From: Planctomycetaceae bacterium
GTDB lineage: Bacteria > Planctomycetota > Planctomycetia > Pirellulales > Pirellulaceae
Reading direction: 5' to 3'
NCBI GenBank assembly: GCA_002724245.1
Contig: PBOG01000004.1
Span: 35,296-99,295, forward strand
Length of the DNA stretch: 64,000 bases
Of the stretch, positions 1 to 10,079 are shown piece after piece; the stretch's first letter is position 1, and every line of letters starts with the position of its first letter. A program made the position numbers and the translations under genes. The notes beneath the pieces were generated by a model. The model saw only the letters and a program-made list of their open reading frames with translations, was not told the origin of the DNA and did no database searches.

Positions 1-223
1 TTAGCACACAACATTTAGCGTCGAAGGGGAAGAGTGTAATGTTTTGCCTGAAAGAGTCAACTTTTCCCTTCAAGAAATCGCAAGTCATTACTAGATAGTA
101 TTTTACGAACGATAACCGAAATTCCTTTAACGCTTGCAGGATCTTCATATTTCGGCGCAAATTACGATTTACAACACACTTAAGAAAATCCAACCAGCGG
201 CTGCCAAACCATCTTTGCCAGAT

Positions 224-255
224 ACGGTTTTCTAGAAAAAGCCGTGACATTTTTT
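224..255 (+). terminator. Possible intrinsic terminator (hairpin ACGGTTTTCTAGAAAAAGCCGT followed by TTTTTT)
   Basis: Imperfect stem-loop 224-245, T-run 250-255; no upstream plus-strand gene visible in the window. Confidence 0.25.
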
Positions 256-426
256 GAGTTCACTACGCCGACCTGGTTTAGCCACCGTGGAGTCACGGCT
301 GCCGACGCTGCCAGCCAAATCTCTCGACAACGCCTGAGGTGGTTTCCCATTTCGCCGGCACTAATCTGAAACGGCCTGGCAGGCCGCTTGTTGGGTGCAG
401 CTACGTTCAGGACGCTTCAGGCCGAA

Positions 427-482
427 GGGACCCGCAGACGCCGAACAGGGACCCGCAGACGCCGAACAGGGACCCGCAGACA
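427..482. repeat. 21-bp tandem repeat (gggacccgcagacgccgaaca), about 2.7 copies
   Basis: Direct reading: copies at 427-447, 448-468 and partial 469-482. Confidence 0.9.
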
Positions 483-559
483 AGGAGCAGAACGGGTTAG
501 CAGGACTGGCAACCGTCTCCACAGCAGCAATCCGCGGCAACAGATTGGCTCAAACCGGC

Positions 560-874
560 TTAACCAGCAGCAATTTTGACGATCTGGACTTTGGTGTACC
601 ACTGCCGGTGGCCAGTGCGACGACGGGAGTTCTTTCGCCGCCGTAGCTTCTGCATGTAGATTTTCTCACCGCGCTCGGGACCCAGTACTTTGGCCGTAAC
701 ACTGGCACCATCGACTACCGGTTTTCCCAGTTTCAGGCCATCGTCATCTGAAACAGCAAGCACGCGGTCAAAGGTCAACACGTCATCGGGCTCGAGCTGT
801 CGAAAATCGACATCCAGTTCCTGGCCCTCTTCAACCTTATATTGACGGCCACTATCGCTGATAATCGCGTACAT
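560..874 (-). CDS. rplU: 50S ribosomal protein L21
   Basis: Translation MYAIISDSGRQYKVEEGQELDVDF...KIYMQKLRRRKNSRRRTGHRQWYTKVQIVKI is a clear L21; start trimmed from the ORF-track start to the internal ATG at 874. Confidence 0.95.
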   Translation of the reverse strand: MYAIISDSGRQYKVEEGQELDVDFRQLEPDDVLTFDRVLAVSDDDGLKLGKPVVDGASVTAKVLGPERGEKIYMQKLRRRKNSRRRTGHRQWYTKVQIVKIAAG

Positions 875-1505
875 GGGAATTCCTCGGGAGTCTGCCAAAC
901 TGCACAATTTAGCCCAAAAAAGCCCGCTCGTCGAGTACTCCCCACGAGGATCCGGGTGATCTTCGGCCCCGGCAGTTGCCAGTCGGACCGCCCCACCTGG
1001 GGCCACGAACCAGCCCGATCACCACCAAGGACCCTCAGATCGTTTCCAGGAGAGCGCAAATGGAAGTTCTGGCAGGTTGTCCAGGGCGCTCCCAGACACA
1101 GCCCAGACCAGATCTGCAGGCTCTCAGCAGTGCCGCGACGCCATTTTCCTGGTCAGACTGTGTCCGCGTCCAAGCTGCGGCTTCCGGTTACCATTGCCCT
1201 GCCTGGGCCCGTGTTCGCGGAACACAACATCCGGGGAAAACGGCCTCTACACGACGAAAATCCGCAGCAACGCTAACGCCGCCCCCTGATTTCGTGAGCC
1301 GCCGACAACGAATGGGTAGCCGATTGGTAGGCTATGGTGGTTTGGCGGGGTGCCTGCGCGCTCAGACCTGCCACGCCCCGCAGTCAGGTCTGCCAATTAC
1401 ACAGCAACACACACAGCTAGCTGCCACGGTTTGGCCAACATACCAGCGACGACCACAACCCGTTCGGGAAGTCTTCCCCACCGCATTCTGGATTGAGAAG
1501 GTCCC

Positions 1506-2444
1506 ATGCCTATTCCTTTCAGCTGTCCGCATTGCCGGGCGGAAACCCTGGTCGACGACCACTACGCCAATCAAACCGGTGACTGTGCCATCTGTGGTCG
1601 AGAAATTACCGTCCCCGCATTGCCGCCGGCTGGCGCCACGCCCACTCGCCGGTCCGATCCAACACACCAGTCACCCCGCCGCTCTCTGATAACGGCTTTG
1701 GTGCTCAGCCTGGGCGGGTTATCTGCAGTAGCAGCCGCGTTTGGAATTCTGATCTGGGTGGCTCTGCCGTTTGTGCGATCAAACCAGATCAGTAGCTACC
1801 GCCTGCAATCCAACCAGCATCTGAAACAAATCGCATTGGCGATGCGCAACTACCACAATGACCATGGCAGTTATCCGCCCGCCTACGTGACAGATTCCAA
1901 CGGGAGGCCAATGCACAGTTGGCGGGTGCTCTTGTTACCCTATCTCGCCGAACATGCGACCTACGCGCAGTATGACCTGAGCAAACCCTGGGACGAACAA
2001 ACACTGGAACTGCAGTCCCCCCTGCGTATTCCCAGCGTCTACACCAGTCCAGCCGACGCCGACAGCACCACGTTCGGTCACACCAGCTTCGTCGTGATTA
2101 CCGGGAAGCGAACGATGTTTCCTGGACCGGGTTCGACCCGATCCGCCCAGATCACGGATGGGATAGCGGGCACGATCATGGTAGTCGAACGGCACAATTC
2201 GGGGATTCCCTGGTACCAGCCACTCGATTTGAAAAGCGCGGAAATGCAGTTTCAGATTAACGGAAGCGGCCAGGAAATTCGTAGTAACCATCCGGGTGGG
2301 GCCTGGCTGACAACGGCCGATGGCACAACCTATTTTGTGCGGGACAACCTCTCTGCCGACTTCGTACAGTCGTTGACGACCATCGCTGGTGGAGAGCGTG
2401 TTCCCCTGGAAGAACTCTCTGACGACCTCAACACCATGCGCTGA
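1506..2444 (+). CDS. Zinc-ribbon plus TM plus DUF1559-like protein (planctomycete pseudopilin-like family)
   Basis: N-terminal CPHC...CAIC zinc ribbon, TM segment, then LKQIALAMRNYHNDHGSYPPAYVTDSNGRPMHSWRVLLLPYLAE, typical of DUF1559. Confidence 0.85.
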   Translation: MPIPFSCPHCRAETLVDDHYANQTGDCAICGREITVPALPPAGATPTRRSDPTHQSPRRSLITALVLSLGGLSAVAAAFGILIWVALPFVRSNQISSYRLQSNQHLKQIALAMRNYHNDHGSYPPAYVTDSNGRPMHSWRVLLLPYLAEHATYAQYDLSKPWDEQTLELQSPLRIPSVYTSPADADSTTFGHTSFVVITGKRTMFPGPGSTRSAQITDGIAGTIMVVERHNSGIPWYQPLDLKSAEMQFQINGSGQEIRSNHPGGAWLTTADGTTYFVRDNLSADFVQSLTTIAGGERVPLEELSDDLNTMR

Positions 2445-2532
2445 GCCTGCTATAGAACGAAGCGAACACGTCACTCTCGCGCCAACATGCGGCCTTTACG
2501 ATCCACCATCCTGGCGCGGTCAAGATCGAATA

Positions 2533-3912
2533 CTAGCGCAATAAATCACCGATCTCCGTGCAGAGAGACTCTGCTGCGGTGACCGAGGGCGCCTCGGAGA
2601 TAATGCGCACGATTGGCTCTGTATTGCTGGCCCGAATCAGTACCCAACGATCATCCCAATCACAGCGCAAACCATCGAGCTGATCAACCTTCGCCTCTGG
2701 AAAGCGCGTTGTCAGCTGAGCCAATAGCGGTCCTATCTGTGCGGGCTGGATGGCGACCCTGGTCTTGTGCATCGCATAACGCGGCAATTCATCGGCCAAC
2801 TCGCCAACGGTCATTTCTCGTTCTGCCATTGCATCCAATACCAGAGCCATGCCCACAAAGCTGTCCCTGATATAGCCAACCCGGGGGTCGATCGGACCTC
2901 CGTTGCCTTCGCCACCGAAAACAGCTCCCTGTTGACGCATTAATTCGACCACATTGGCCTCGCCAACCGCAGATCGAAAAAAAGGAGCACCAAAACTTTC
3001 TGCCAAATCTTCCGACATACGACTGGTGGCACAATTGGTCACCACTGGACCGACACGGTGACGCAATACGTGATGCAAGCAGATCGCCAGCGTGTACTCT
3101 TCGCCCAAATAGCGGCCGGCACGATCGATAATTGCCAGTCGATCAGCATCGGGATCCTGACAAAACCCAACATCCACATCCCCGCTGGCAATAAGAGCAG
3201 CAACCTGCTGGAGATGGTCGGCCGTCGGCTCGGGAGGATGAGTAAATTGCCCGGTGGGTTCGGCACCAACTGATTCCACCTGGCAGCCTAACTGTTCCAG
3301 TAAGTGGTTTCCCAGCAGCCCACCAGCACCATGATTGGAGTCCAGCAGAACACGGAAACTGCGACTTTGTACCCGCGGTAGATGAACGGTTTCCAGAATC
3401 CTCTGGCCGTGATCGTGGTGGGCTTGGGACGATTGCTGCGGCTTGTCGCGCTCTACCGGTGTAACGCGAATGGACGTCTGCTGATAACGCTCCAGGACAC
3501 GCTGGCCCGCGGCGGCACCTAAAACCTGCCCTCGGTGATCAAACAACTTCAGCCCGTTGTATTCAGCCGGATTGTGACTTGCGGAAATTTGGATACCGCC
3601 GGCGGCACGCTCCTTTCGTACCGCCACGCCAACTGTGGGAGTCGCAGCCACACCCAACTCAACAATGGAGCGGTCTGCTGCCGCCAAGGCAGCATGCACC
3701 GCATCGCGAAACAGCGGCCCCGTCTCACGACCATCACGCGCCACGACCAGGGCGCCAGGCGGCAGCTCGTCCACAAATGCCGTTACATAGCGCGTGGCAA
3801 CCTCGGGTGTGAGGCTGGCACCGACGATACCTCGCAGCCCGGAAACACTAATGATCAGTTCACTCAATTCAGCTTCTCCTGAAAAAACAGCCGGCGGACA
3901 GCATTGGCCCAA
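2533..3912 (-). CDS. Phosphoglucosamine/phosphomannomutase family protein (GlmM-like)
   Basis: ISVSGLRGIVGASLTPE, ISASHNPAEYNGLK, DPDADRLAIID and RASNTEPIVRI motifs of alpha-D-phosphohexomutases. Confidence 0.85.
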   Translation of the reverse strand: MGQCCPPAVFSGEAELSELIISVSGLRGIVGASLTPEVATRYVTAFVDELPPGALVVARDGRETGPLFRDAVHAALAAADRSIVELGVAATPTVGVAVRKERAAGGIQISASHNPAEYNGLKLFDHRGQVLGAAAGQRVLERYQQTSIRVTPVERDKPQQSSQAHHDHGQRILETVHLPRVQSRSFRVLLDSNHGAGGLLGNHLLEQLGCQVESVGAEPTGQFTHPPEPTADHLQQVAALIASGDVDVGFCQDPDADRLAIIDRAGRYLGEEYTLAICLHHVLRHRVGPVVTNCATSRMSEDLAESFGAPFFRSAVGEANVVELMRQQGAVFGGEGNGGPIDPRVGYIRDSFVGMALVLDAMAEREMTVGELADELPRYAMHKTRVAIQPAQIGPLLAQLTTRFPEAKVDQLDGLRCDWDDRWVLIRASNTEPIVRIISEAPSVTAAESLCTEIGDLLR

Positions 3913-4010
3913 ACCTGAACTGAGTCAATGCGCCCCCCAACAACAGGATCGGCGCACGCCGCCCACTTCATGAATCGTTCGCTGCAACCCGTTGCCGCCC
4001 ACTTCCCCGG

Positions 4011-4047
4011 GAACCTATACTCCCCGTGAACCTGTACTCCCCGTGAA
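4011..4047. repeat. 17-bp imperfect tandem duplication gaacctRtactccccgt x2
   Basis: Copies at 4011-4027 and 4028-4044, one mismatch; lies between divergent mutase genes. Confidence 0.85.
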
Positions 4048-4101
4048 TTTACAGTCCACGCATTATCACAACGTCTTCTGTCTCGCTGGGATCCTTGTGG
4101 C

Positions 4102-5931
4102 ATGACCAATCCTGACAGTGCCTCAGACGCCAACGCCCCGCTCTCTCTGCTGGCAGAAGCCGATCGCACGGGAGCCCTGTCACCAGGGGCTGTCCAGAAT
4201 ATCCGCCGCTGGCTGAGCGAACCGCACTACGCGAAGTACGCGCAACAAATACAGGAACACCTCAGCCAAGGTCAATGGCGTGAGCTCGACGATGCATTCT
4301 GGACCGTTATTCCATTCGGTACAGGTGGCCGTCGAGGACGGATGTACCCGATCGGATCGAATGCGATCAATGACCGTACGATCGGTGAAAGCGCGCAGGG
4401 ACTGGCGGACTACATTACAAGTCAAAACCATGCAAATCGACTGTCGTGTGCAATCGCCTATGACACCCGCCACCGCTCTCGGCACTTTGCCGAATTGTGT
4501 TGTAGCGTGATGGTCGCGGCGGGTTTCCAAGTCTATTTACTGGACGACTTCCGAGCCACTCCGGAACTGTCCTACCTGGTTCGAGTACGCAACTGCCACT
4601 GTGGCATTATGGTTACTGCCAGCCACAATCCCCCCAGTGATAACGCCGTCAAAGTCTACTGGTCGACCGGCGGACAGATTCTCCCACCGCACGATCAGAA
4701 AATTATCGACCACGTCATGCAGGTGCAGCAGATCCGCACAACACCTTTTCAGGACGCACTCGCCCAGGGAAGCATCACCATCTGTACTGCGGAAACCGAC
4801 GATGCCTACACAGCACGTGTCGTACGGGAGGCGTTTCCCGGATCGCGTGATCTCCGCATTATTTATTCGCCACTACACGGCGTGGGCGCATCCGCCGTAA
4901 TACCGGTGCTGACTGGGGACGGCTTTGACGATGTGGAGGTTTACGCTCCACATGCAGAACCCAATGGAGATTTTCCGAACGTGCCGGCGCATGTCGCCAA
5001 TCCAGAAAATCCGGCTGTCTTTGATGCGCTTATTCAAAGAGCGCAGGAAACCCACGCCGGCCTTGTACTGGCAACCGATCCGGATTGTGACCGGATGGGA
5101 TGTGCGGCCCCCGTGACCACGAATCCCACCGGTCCCTGGGCCACTTTGAACGGAAATCAATTGGGAGCCCTGCTAGCAGATTACGTACTCAATGAACGGC
5201 AGCGGGCAGGTACACTTTCGGCGGATCACTACCTGATCAAAACCCTGGTTACTACCGATCTGGTACGCCGGATTGGAGATTCTTATGGGGTGCAAACCGC
5301 AGGGAACCTGCTGGTGGGGTTCAAGTGGATTGCACAAATTGTCGACGAGCGCGGACCAGAAAACTTTGTCTATGGGACCGAAGAGTCACACGGATTCATG
5401 ACGGGAGATTACGTCCGTGACAAAGACGGTGCGGTCGCTTGTATGCTGATGGCCGAACTGACTGCACAAGTCAAAGCCACTGGCCAATCACTGCATGAAA
5501 ACCTCGACGAGCTGTATCGGCGGCATGGCTACCACGCAGAACGCCTCATGACAATACAAATGCCTGGCTCCGAAGGTATGTCAGCAATGCAACAGCTGAT
5601 GCAACGCTTCCGCCAATCACCCCCTGATCAATTGGCCGGTCAGGCGGTGGTGGCAGTACGCGATTATTGGAATCAGGAAACGCGCCAATCCGACGGATCG
5701 AGCGAACCGCTGGACGGACCTCAGGGAAACCTGGTCATCCTGGACCTGGCGGATGCCGGAAACTATATTGCCGTTCGACCATCTGGCACTGAACCCAAGG
5801 TGAAATTCTACTCGTTTACCTACCGGGCACCGGAACTCCAGGCTGATCTGAACGCAACCAAGATTGAAATGAACGCGCGACTCGATCAAATCGAGTTCGA
5901 TTTGCGTGCCTTTGGCGAGTCCACCGTTTGA
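4102..5931 (+). CDS. Phospho-sugar mutase (phosphoglucomutase/phosphomannomutase, PgcA-like)
   Basis: GTGGRRGRMYPIGSNAIND, TASHNPPSDNAVKVYW, ATDPDCDRMG, RPSGTEPKVKFY. Confidence 0.85.
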   Translation: MTNPDSASDANAPLSLLAEADRTGALSPGAVQNIRRWLSEPHYAKYAQQIQEHLSQGQWRELDDAFWTVIPFGTGGRRGRMYPIGSNAINDRTIGESAQGLADYITSQNHANRLSCAIAYDTRHRSRHFAELCCSVMVAAGFQVYLLDDFRATPELSYLVRVRNCHCGIMVTASHNPPSDNAVKVYWSTGGQILPPHDQKIIDHVMQVQQIRTTPFQDALAQGSITICTAETDDAYTARVVREAFPGSRDLRIIYSPLHGVGASAVIPVLTGDGFDDVEVYAPHAEPNGDFPNVPAHVANPENPAVFDALIQRAQETHAGLVLATDPDCDRMGCAAPVTTNPTGPWATLNGNQLGALLADYVLNERQRAGTLSADHYLIKTLVTTDLVRRIGDSYGVQTAGNLLVGFKWIAQIVDERGPENFVYGTEESHGFMTGDYVRDKDGAVACMLMAELTAQVKATGQSLHENLDELYRRHGYHAERLMTIQMPGSEGMSAMQQLMQRFRQSPPDQLAGQAVVAVRDYWNQETRQSDGSSEPLDGPQGNLVILDLADAGNYIAVRPSGTEPKVKFYSFTYRAPELQADLNATKIEMNARLDQIEFDLRAFGESTV

Positions 5932-6077
5932 AACCCGGTTGCAGCGAAAGCAGTATTCGCAATGCGGGAGATTCCCCGGACTCGCATGACCTGACATCGG
6001 GACCAGCCGCAATCCCGACCGGCACGAATGGAAATCTAACGTCTGGAAACAGGGCCCGCACACCTCCCGGTACTACC

Positions 6078-6980
6078 ATGATCCGTGTCGATGGTCTCCA
6101 CAAACGATTCGGCCAAACGGTTGCAGTCGACGACGTTTCGTTGCGGGTCGAAACGGGGGAGACGTTCGGACTGTTGGGTCCGAACGGAGCTGGCAAATCG
6201 ACAACGCTGCAACTGATGATGGGCATCTTGACCCCCGATCGGGGATCGGTCACTTTCGCCGACGATCGCAATCCTCGCGAATTGACAACCCGCCACAAAC
6301 TCGGCTTCGCCCCCCAACAGCTATCTCTCTACGAAGCGTTAACAGGGTGGGAAAACCTGCGTTTTTTTTCACGGATGTACGGTCTGTACGGCGAACAACA
6401 ACAACGCCAGATGAACTGGGCTCTGGAGATGACCGGACTGCTGGACCGCGCGAAGGATCCGGTCAAAACCTATTCTGGTGGAATGAAGCGGCGACTCAAT
6501 CTAGCGCTGGCAGTGGTCCACGACCCGCCACTGATTCTCCTGGACGAGCCGACCGTCGGAGTCGATCCGCAATCACGCCACCACCTGTTTGAAAATATCG
6601 AACAGCTACAAGACAAGGGACGTACGATCGTCTACACCACACACTACATGGAAGCGGCGCAACGGCTCTGTGACCGGATTGCCATTATCGACCAGGGTCG
6701 CGTATTGGCACTCGACACGGTCGATGCACTGGTTACCAGATACGGTGGCAACTCGCAGGTCAGCGTTGAGCTGGTTGAGTCAGCACCCACGCCCGCAGTG
6801 TTACCTGAACGACTCTCGGTAAAACAATGCGGACATGCGTTGCAATGGGAGACAGAAACTCCCCTGGCGGAGTTAGAGTTACTTTCCGCTGCAGCCATTT
6901 CGGTACGGAGCGTGGAAATAACCAGGCCTAACCTGGAAACCGTATTCCTCAACCTGACCGGCCGGAAATTGAGGGATTGA
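6078..6980 (+). CDS. ABC transporter ATP-binding protein
   Basis: Walker A GPNGAGKST, signature YSGGMKRRLNLA, Walker B ILLDEPTVGVD; likely start at internal ATG 6078 (MIRVDGLHKRFG). Confidence 0.9.
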   Translation: MIRVDGLHKRFGQTVAVDDVSLRVETGETFGLLGPNGAGKSTTLQLMMGILTPDRGSVTFADDRNPRELTTRHKLGFAPQQLSLYEALTGWENLRFFSRMYGLYGEQQQRQMNWALEMTGLLDRAKDPVKTYSGGMKRRLNLALAVVHDPPLILLDEPTVGVDPQSRHHLFENIEQLQDKGRTIVYTTHYMEAAQRLCDRIAIIDQGRVLALDTVDALVTRYGGNSQVSVELVESAPTPAVLPERLSVKQCGHALQWETETPLAELELLSAAAISVRSVEITRPNLETVFLNLTGRKLRD

Positions 6981-8305
6981 TGGCACACATTCTGGTAATT
7001 GCCCGTAAAGATCTTCAATTGCTGCTGCGCGACCCGCTGGGCTTGTTTTTCATCCTCGCTTTTCCCGCCATTATGGGAATCATTTTCGGCGCGATTACCG
7101 GGTCGGCCCAAACGGACGAGGCGGTCCTCGAAATTGCTGTCATCGATGAAGACCAGTCGCCGTTGTCAACCCGCTTCATCACCACCCTGATGGAGACGGG
7201 AAGCATTCGTATCTGGAACCGCGACGCAATCCTGGAGAACGCACGCCAAGCGTCGCTGGATCGGGTCCGGCGAGGTCGGCTCACAGCGGTGGTCATCTTG
7301 CCCGCAGGGTTCGGGAAAACTGCGGGCATTCCCTGGTCCAGCCCGGCGCCGATCGAGGTAACCATCGATCCTTCACGCACTGCGGAACGCGGCATGCTAC
7401 AGGGGCTGTTAGTGGAAGCTGCCGGTAGCCTGGTAACCGCTCGGCTTGATGATCCCGACGGTCGTCGAACCTTGTTTTCCAGCGGGCGGCAGGAATTGGA
7501 ACGGAACAAAACATTGCCCGCAGTTACGCGAGCGCTGCTGGTACAACTGCTCAATCTGCTCGAACGAGAAGTGGAACGCGCCAGTACTAGCAATCCAACA
7601 GCTCCGTCAAAATCGACTTTCTCGGCGGATCTGGAATTCGCGCGCATCGAATTCGTATCCATTGACCGGCAAGCTGACCCCGGTCTTGACGCGAATTGGC
7701 GCGACAAAGTACGGTCCCGCTGGGACCTGAGTTTTCCCCAGGGCATGCTGTGGGGCGTACTCAGCTGCAGCGCCGGATTTGCCATCAGCCTGGTACGCGA
7801 ACAAGAGCAGGGGACGTTCCTCCGCTTGCAAGTCGCACCTCTGTCCCGCTTTCAAATCCTGGCAGGAAAAGCGGCCGCCTGTTTCGTCACCGTATTGTTC
7901 GTCATCCTGGCCATGGTTTTGCTGGGTTATGTCCTGGGAATGCGGCCCGGCAGCCCATTTCTGCTGGCGCTCGCCGCATTCAGCATCGCGTGTTCTTTTG
8001 TCGGTATCATGCTGGCCATGTCGGTGACCGGCCGCAGCGCAGAATCGGTCAACGGGGCGGCGTGGGGTAGCGGTGTCTTGATGGCCATGTTTGGCGGCGG
8101 CATGGTGCCACTTGTATTTATGCCTGCATTCATGCAAGTCCTTAGTCTATTCAGTCCGGTGCGCTGGGCTGTCGAAGCACTCGAAGGGGCGATTTGGAGA
8201 AACTACTCGGTCGTCGAGATGCTCCGTCCCTGTGGTGTGCTAATGGGCATCGGTGCGATCGGCTTTATCATCGGAGTGCAGGTACTCAAGCGGCGAACCG
8301 GGTGA
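6977..8305 (+). CDS. ABC-2 type transporter permease
   Basis: N-terminal RKDLQLLLRDPLGLFFILAFP, long soluble loop, C-terminal TM bundle; overlaps the ATPase gene. Confidence 0.85.
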   Translation: MMAHILVIARKDLQLLLRDPLGLFFILAFPAIMGIIFGAITGSAQTDEAVLEIAVIDEDQSPLSTRFITTLMETGSIRIWNRDAILENARQASLDRVRRGRLTAVVILPAGFGKTAGIPWSSPAPIEVTIDPSRTAERGMLQGLLVEAAGSLVTARLDDPDGRRTLFSSGRQELERNKTLPAVTRALLVQLLNLLEREVERASTSNPTAPSKSTFSADLEFARIEFVSIDRQADPGLDANWRDKVRSRWDLSFPQGMLWGVLSCSAGFAISLVREQEQGTFLRLQVAPLSRFQILAGKAAACFVTVLFVILAMVLLGYVLGMRPGSPFLLALAAFSIACSFVGIMLAMSVTGRSAESVNGAAWGSGVLMAMFGGGMVPLVFMPAFMQVLSLFSPVRWAVEALEGAIWRNYSVVEMLRPCGVLMGIGAIGFIIGVQVLKRRTG

Positions 8306-8326
8306 TTCGCTGGGTCATTCGCTGGG
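8303..8326. repeat. 12-bp tandem duplication TSATTCGCTGGG x2 (first copy contains the permease stop codon)
   Basis: tgattcgctggg/tcattcgctggg at 8303-8314 and 8315-8326. Confidence 0.8.
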
Positions 8327-8453
8327 AAACCGTAGCAACCCATCCCTGAACAGGGTATCCTCAGCGCCTGCAACAGGATGTCGGTGTGACTTCGCCCTGG
8401 GCAGAGGCACAGGTAACGCGTCGCCGGCTGACTCGATTGTAAGGAACGTAACC

Positions 8454-9305
8454 ATGCGAGTCGGCCAAGGTGAATTTCAATACAAAGTGATTGCCGACTG
8501 GGCGCAACTCCCCGCTGGTTGGACCTTTGGTTGGATTCCCGCAGTCGCGGTCGACAGTCAGAATCGTGTGTACGTGTACAGTCGTAGTGATCACCCCATG
8601 ATGGTCTTTGACCACCAGGGACACTTCTTGACGTCCTGGGGCGACGACATCTTGCAGGACGCCCACGGAATCTACATTGATCAATCCGATCAGATTTACT
8701 GTACCGAGAGATTGACCCACTGCGTCCATAAATTCAACACGTCGGGAGAATTGCAATGGACTCTGGGTACTCCAGGAGTTCCACGTCCCCCTGGGGTGCC
8801 TTTCAACAAACCCACCGATCTGGCAGTTGCCCCAGACGGTAGCCTGTTCGTAAGTGATGGATACGGCAACAGCAAAGTCCATAAGTTTTCACCGGAAGGA
8901 CAACTGGTGAAAAGCTGGGGAGAACCGGGACACGGGCCTGGGCAGTTTGATTTAGTACACAGTGTCTGGGTCGATTCACACTCGCGTGTTTACGTCTGCG
9001 ATCGTGAAAACAACCGTATCCAGATTTTCGATACTGACGGTCATTATCTGACCGAGTGGCCCGGATTCCTGCGACCAGAGACACTCTGGTTTGATCGCGA
9101 TGAAACGCTTTATCTGGCGGAAGTGGGCCACCGTATCAGCATCCTCAATCGGGACGGTGACGTACTCGCCCAGTGGGGCGAAGCAGGTACAGAACCCCAT
9201 CAATTCGTGGCATATCCCCACGGGATCTGGGGAGATCGCAGCGGAGACCTCTACGTGAGCGAAGTCGGCGCCGCGGGTCAGCTAAAGAAATTCGTGCGCC
9301 AATAA
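8454..9305 (+). CDS. NHL-repeat beta-propeller protein
   Basis: Repeated blocks such as VAVDSQNRVYVYSRSDHPMMVFDHQGHFLTSWG and VWVDSHSRVYVCDRENNRIQIFDTDGHYLTEW; likely start ATG 8454. Confidence 0.85.
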   Translation: MRVGQGEFQYKVIADWAQLPAGWTFGWIPAVAVDSQNRVYVYSRSDHPMMVFDHQGHFLTSWGDDILQDAHGIYIDQSDQIYCTERLTHCVHKFNTSGELQWTLGTPGVPRPPGVPFNKPTDLAVAPDGSLFVSDGYGNSKVHKFSPEGQLVKSWGEPGHGPGQFDLVHSVWVDSHSRVYVCDRENNRIQIFDTDGHYLTEWPGFLRPETLWFDRDETLYLAEVGHRISILNRDGDVLAQWGEAGTEPHQFVAYPHGIWGDRSGDLYVSEVGAAGQLKKFVRQ

Positions 9306-9417
9306 CATGCGCTAATAAACAGTTGCGGCAGCCAGCCGCAACGACTGCAATCCACATCGATCGACATTGAAGAATCCTTTTTTCCTGTTCGCACTACAAC
9401 ACCTAGTTTGGAGGAAT

Positions 9418-10026
9418 ATGCTGATGTCCCACAACCCACTTCGCCGCCGCTTCCTGGGGAAGAGTCTCTGCGTCGCAACCGGATTCGTCGGCGGATCGTT
9501 GCTGACTTCCCATTACCGCAGCTGGTTACCCGGAGGGCGAATGGCGCTGGCCGGTGACACAACCACACCAGAACAGCGGCTGCGTCAACTCGGTATCGTC
9601 TTGCCACCAGCCCCCAAACCGGTGGCCGTCTATGTGCCCACAGTACAAACAGGAAACCTTTTGTTTGCCTCCGGACACGGACCAGTCGGCCCCGACGGAA
9701 AACTGGTCATCGGACGCGTTGGTAGTGACTTGACACTGCAACAGGGTTACCAGGCGGCCCGTTTGACCGCGTTAGCAATGCTGAGTTCGATGCGCGGGGC
9801 GCTGGGAAGCCTCGACAAAGTCGCCCGCCTGGTCAAGGTCACCGGCATGGTAAATTGCACCCCTTCCTTTACCCAACAACCGGAAGTCATCAACGGATTC
9901 AGCGAACTGATGGTTCAGGTTTTTGGTGAAATACACGGTAAGGGTGCCCGCAGCGCGGTCGGCATGGGATCTCTGCCTCGCAATATACCCGTCGAGATCG
10001 AGGCGATCTTCGAAACGCGCGCATAG
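9418..10026 (+). CDS. Twin-arginine exported RidA/YjgF-family protein
   Basis: N-terminal RRRFLGKSLCVATGFVGG Tat-like signal; LFASGHGPVGPDGKLVIGRVGSDLT... RidA-like domain. Confidence 0.8.
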   Translation: MLMSHNPLRRRFLGKSLCVATGFVGGSLLTSHYRSWLPGGRMALAGDTTTPEQRLRQLGIVLPPAPKPVAVYVPTVQTGNLLFASGHGPVGPDGKLVIGRVGSDLTLQQGYQAARLTALAMLSSMRGALGSLDKVARLVKVTGMVNCTPSFTQQPEVINGFSELMVQVFGEIHGKGARSAVGMGSLPRNIPVEIEAIFETRA

Positions 10027-10079
10027 CACGCGTTTCGCAACAGCTGACAGGGACTGCTACGATCGATCCTCAAGATCCG

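Noticed and set aside
388-646. Overlapping ORFs with RRRRTGT repeats near 400-600
   Set aside because: Three different frames are open only because the 21-bp tandem repeat lacks stops; no codon logic or homology.
842-1689. Plus-strand ORFs upstream of and across the DUF1559 gene start
   Set aside because: Overlap rplU antisense and the DUF1559 N-terminus in another frame; no protein-like features.
2445-2532. Possible bidirectional terminator between the convergent DUF1559 and GlmM-like genes (GCGCCA...TGGCGC)
   Set aside because: Only a 6-bp stem with a ~27-nt loop and no T-run; too weak.
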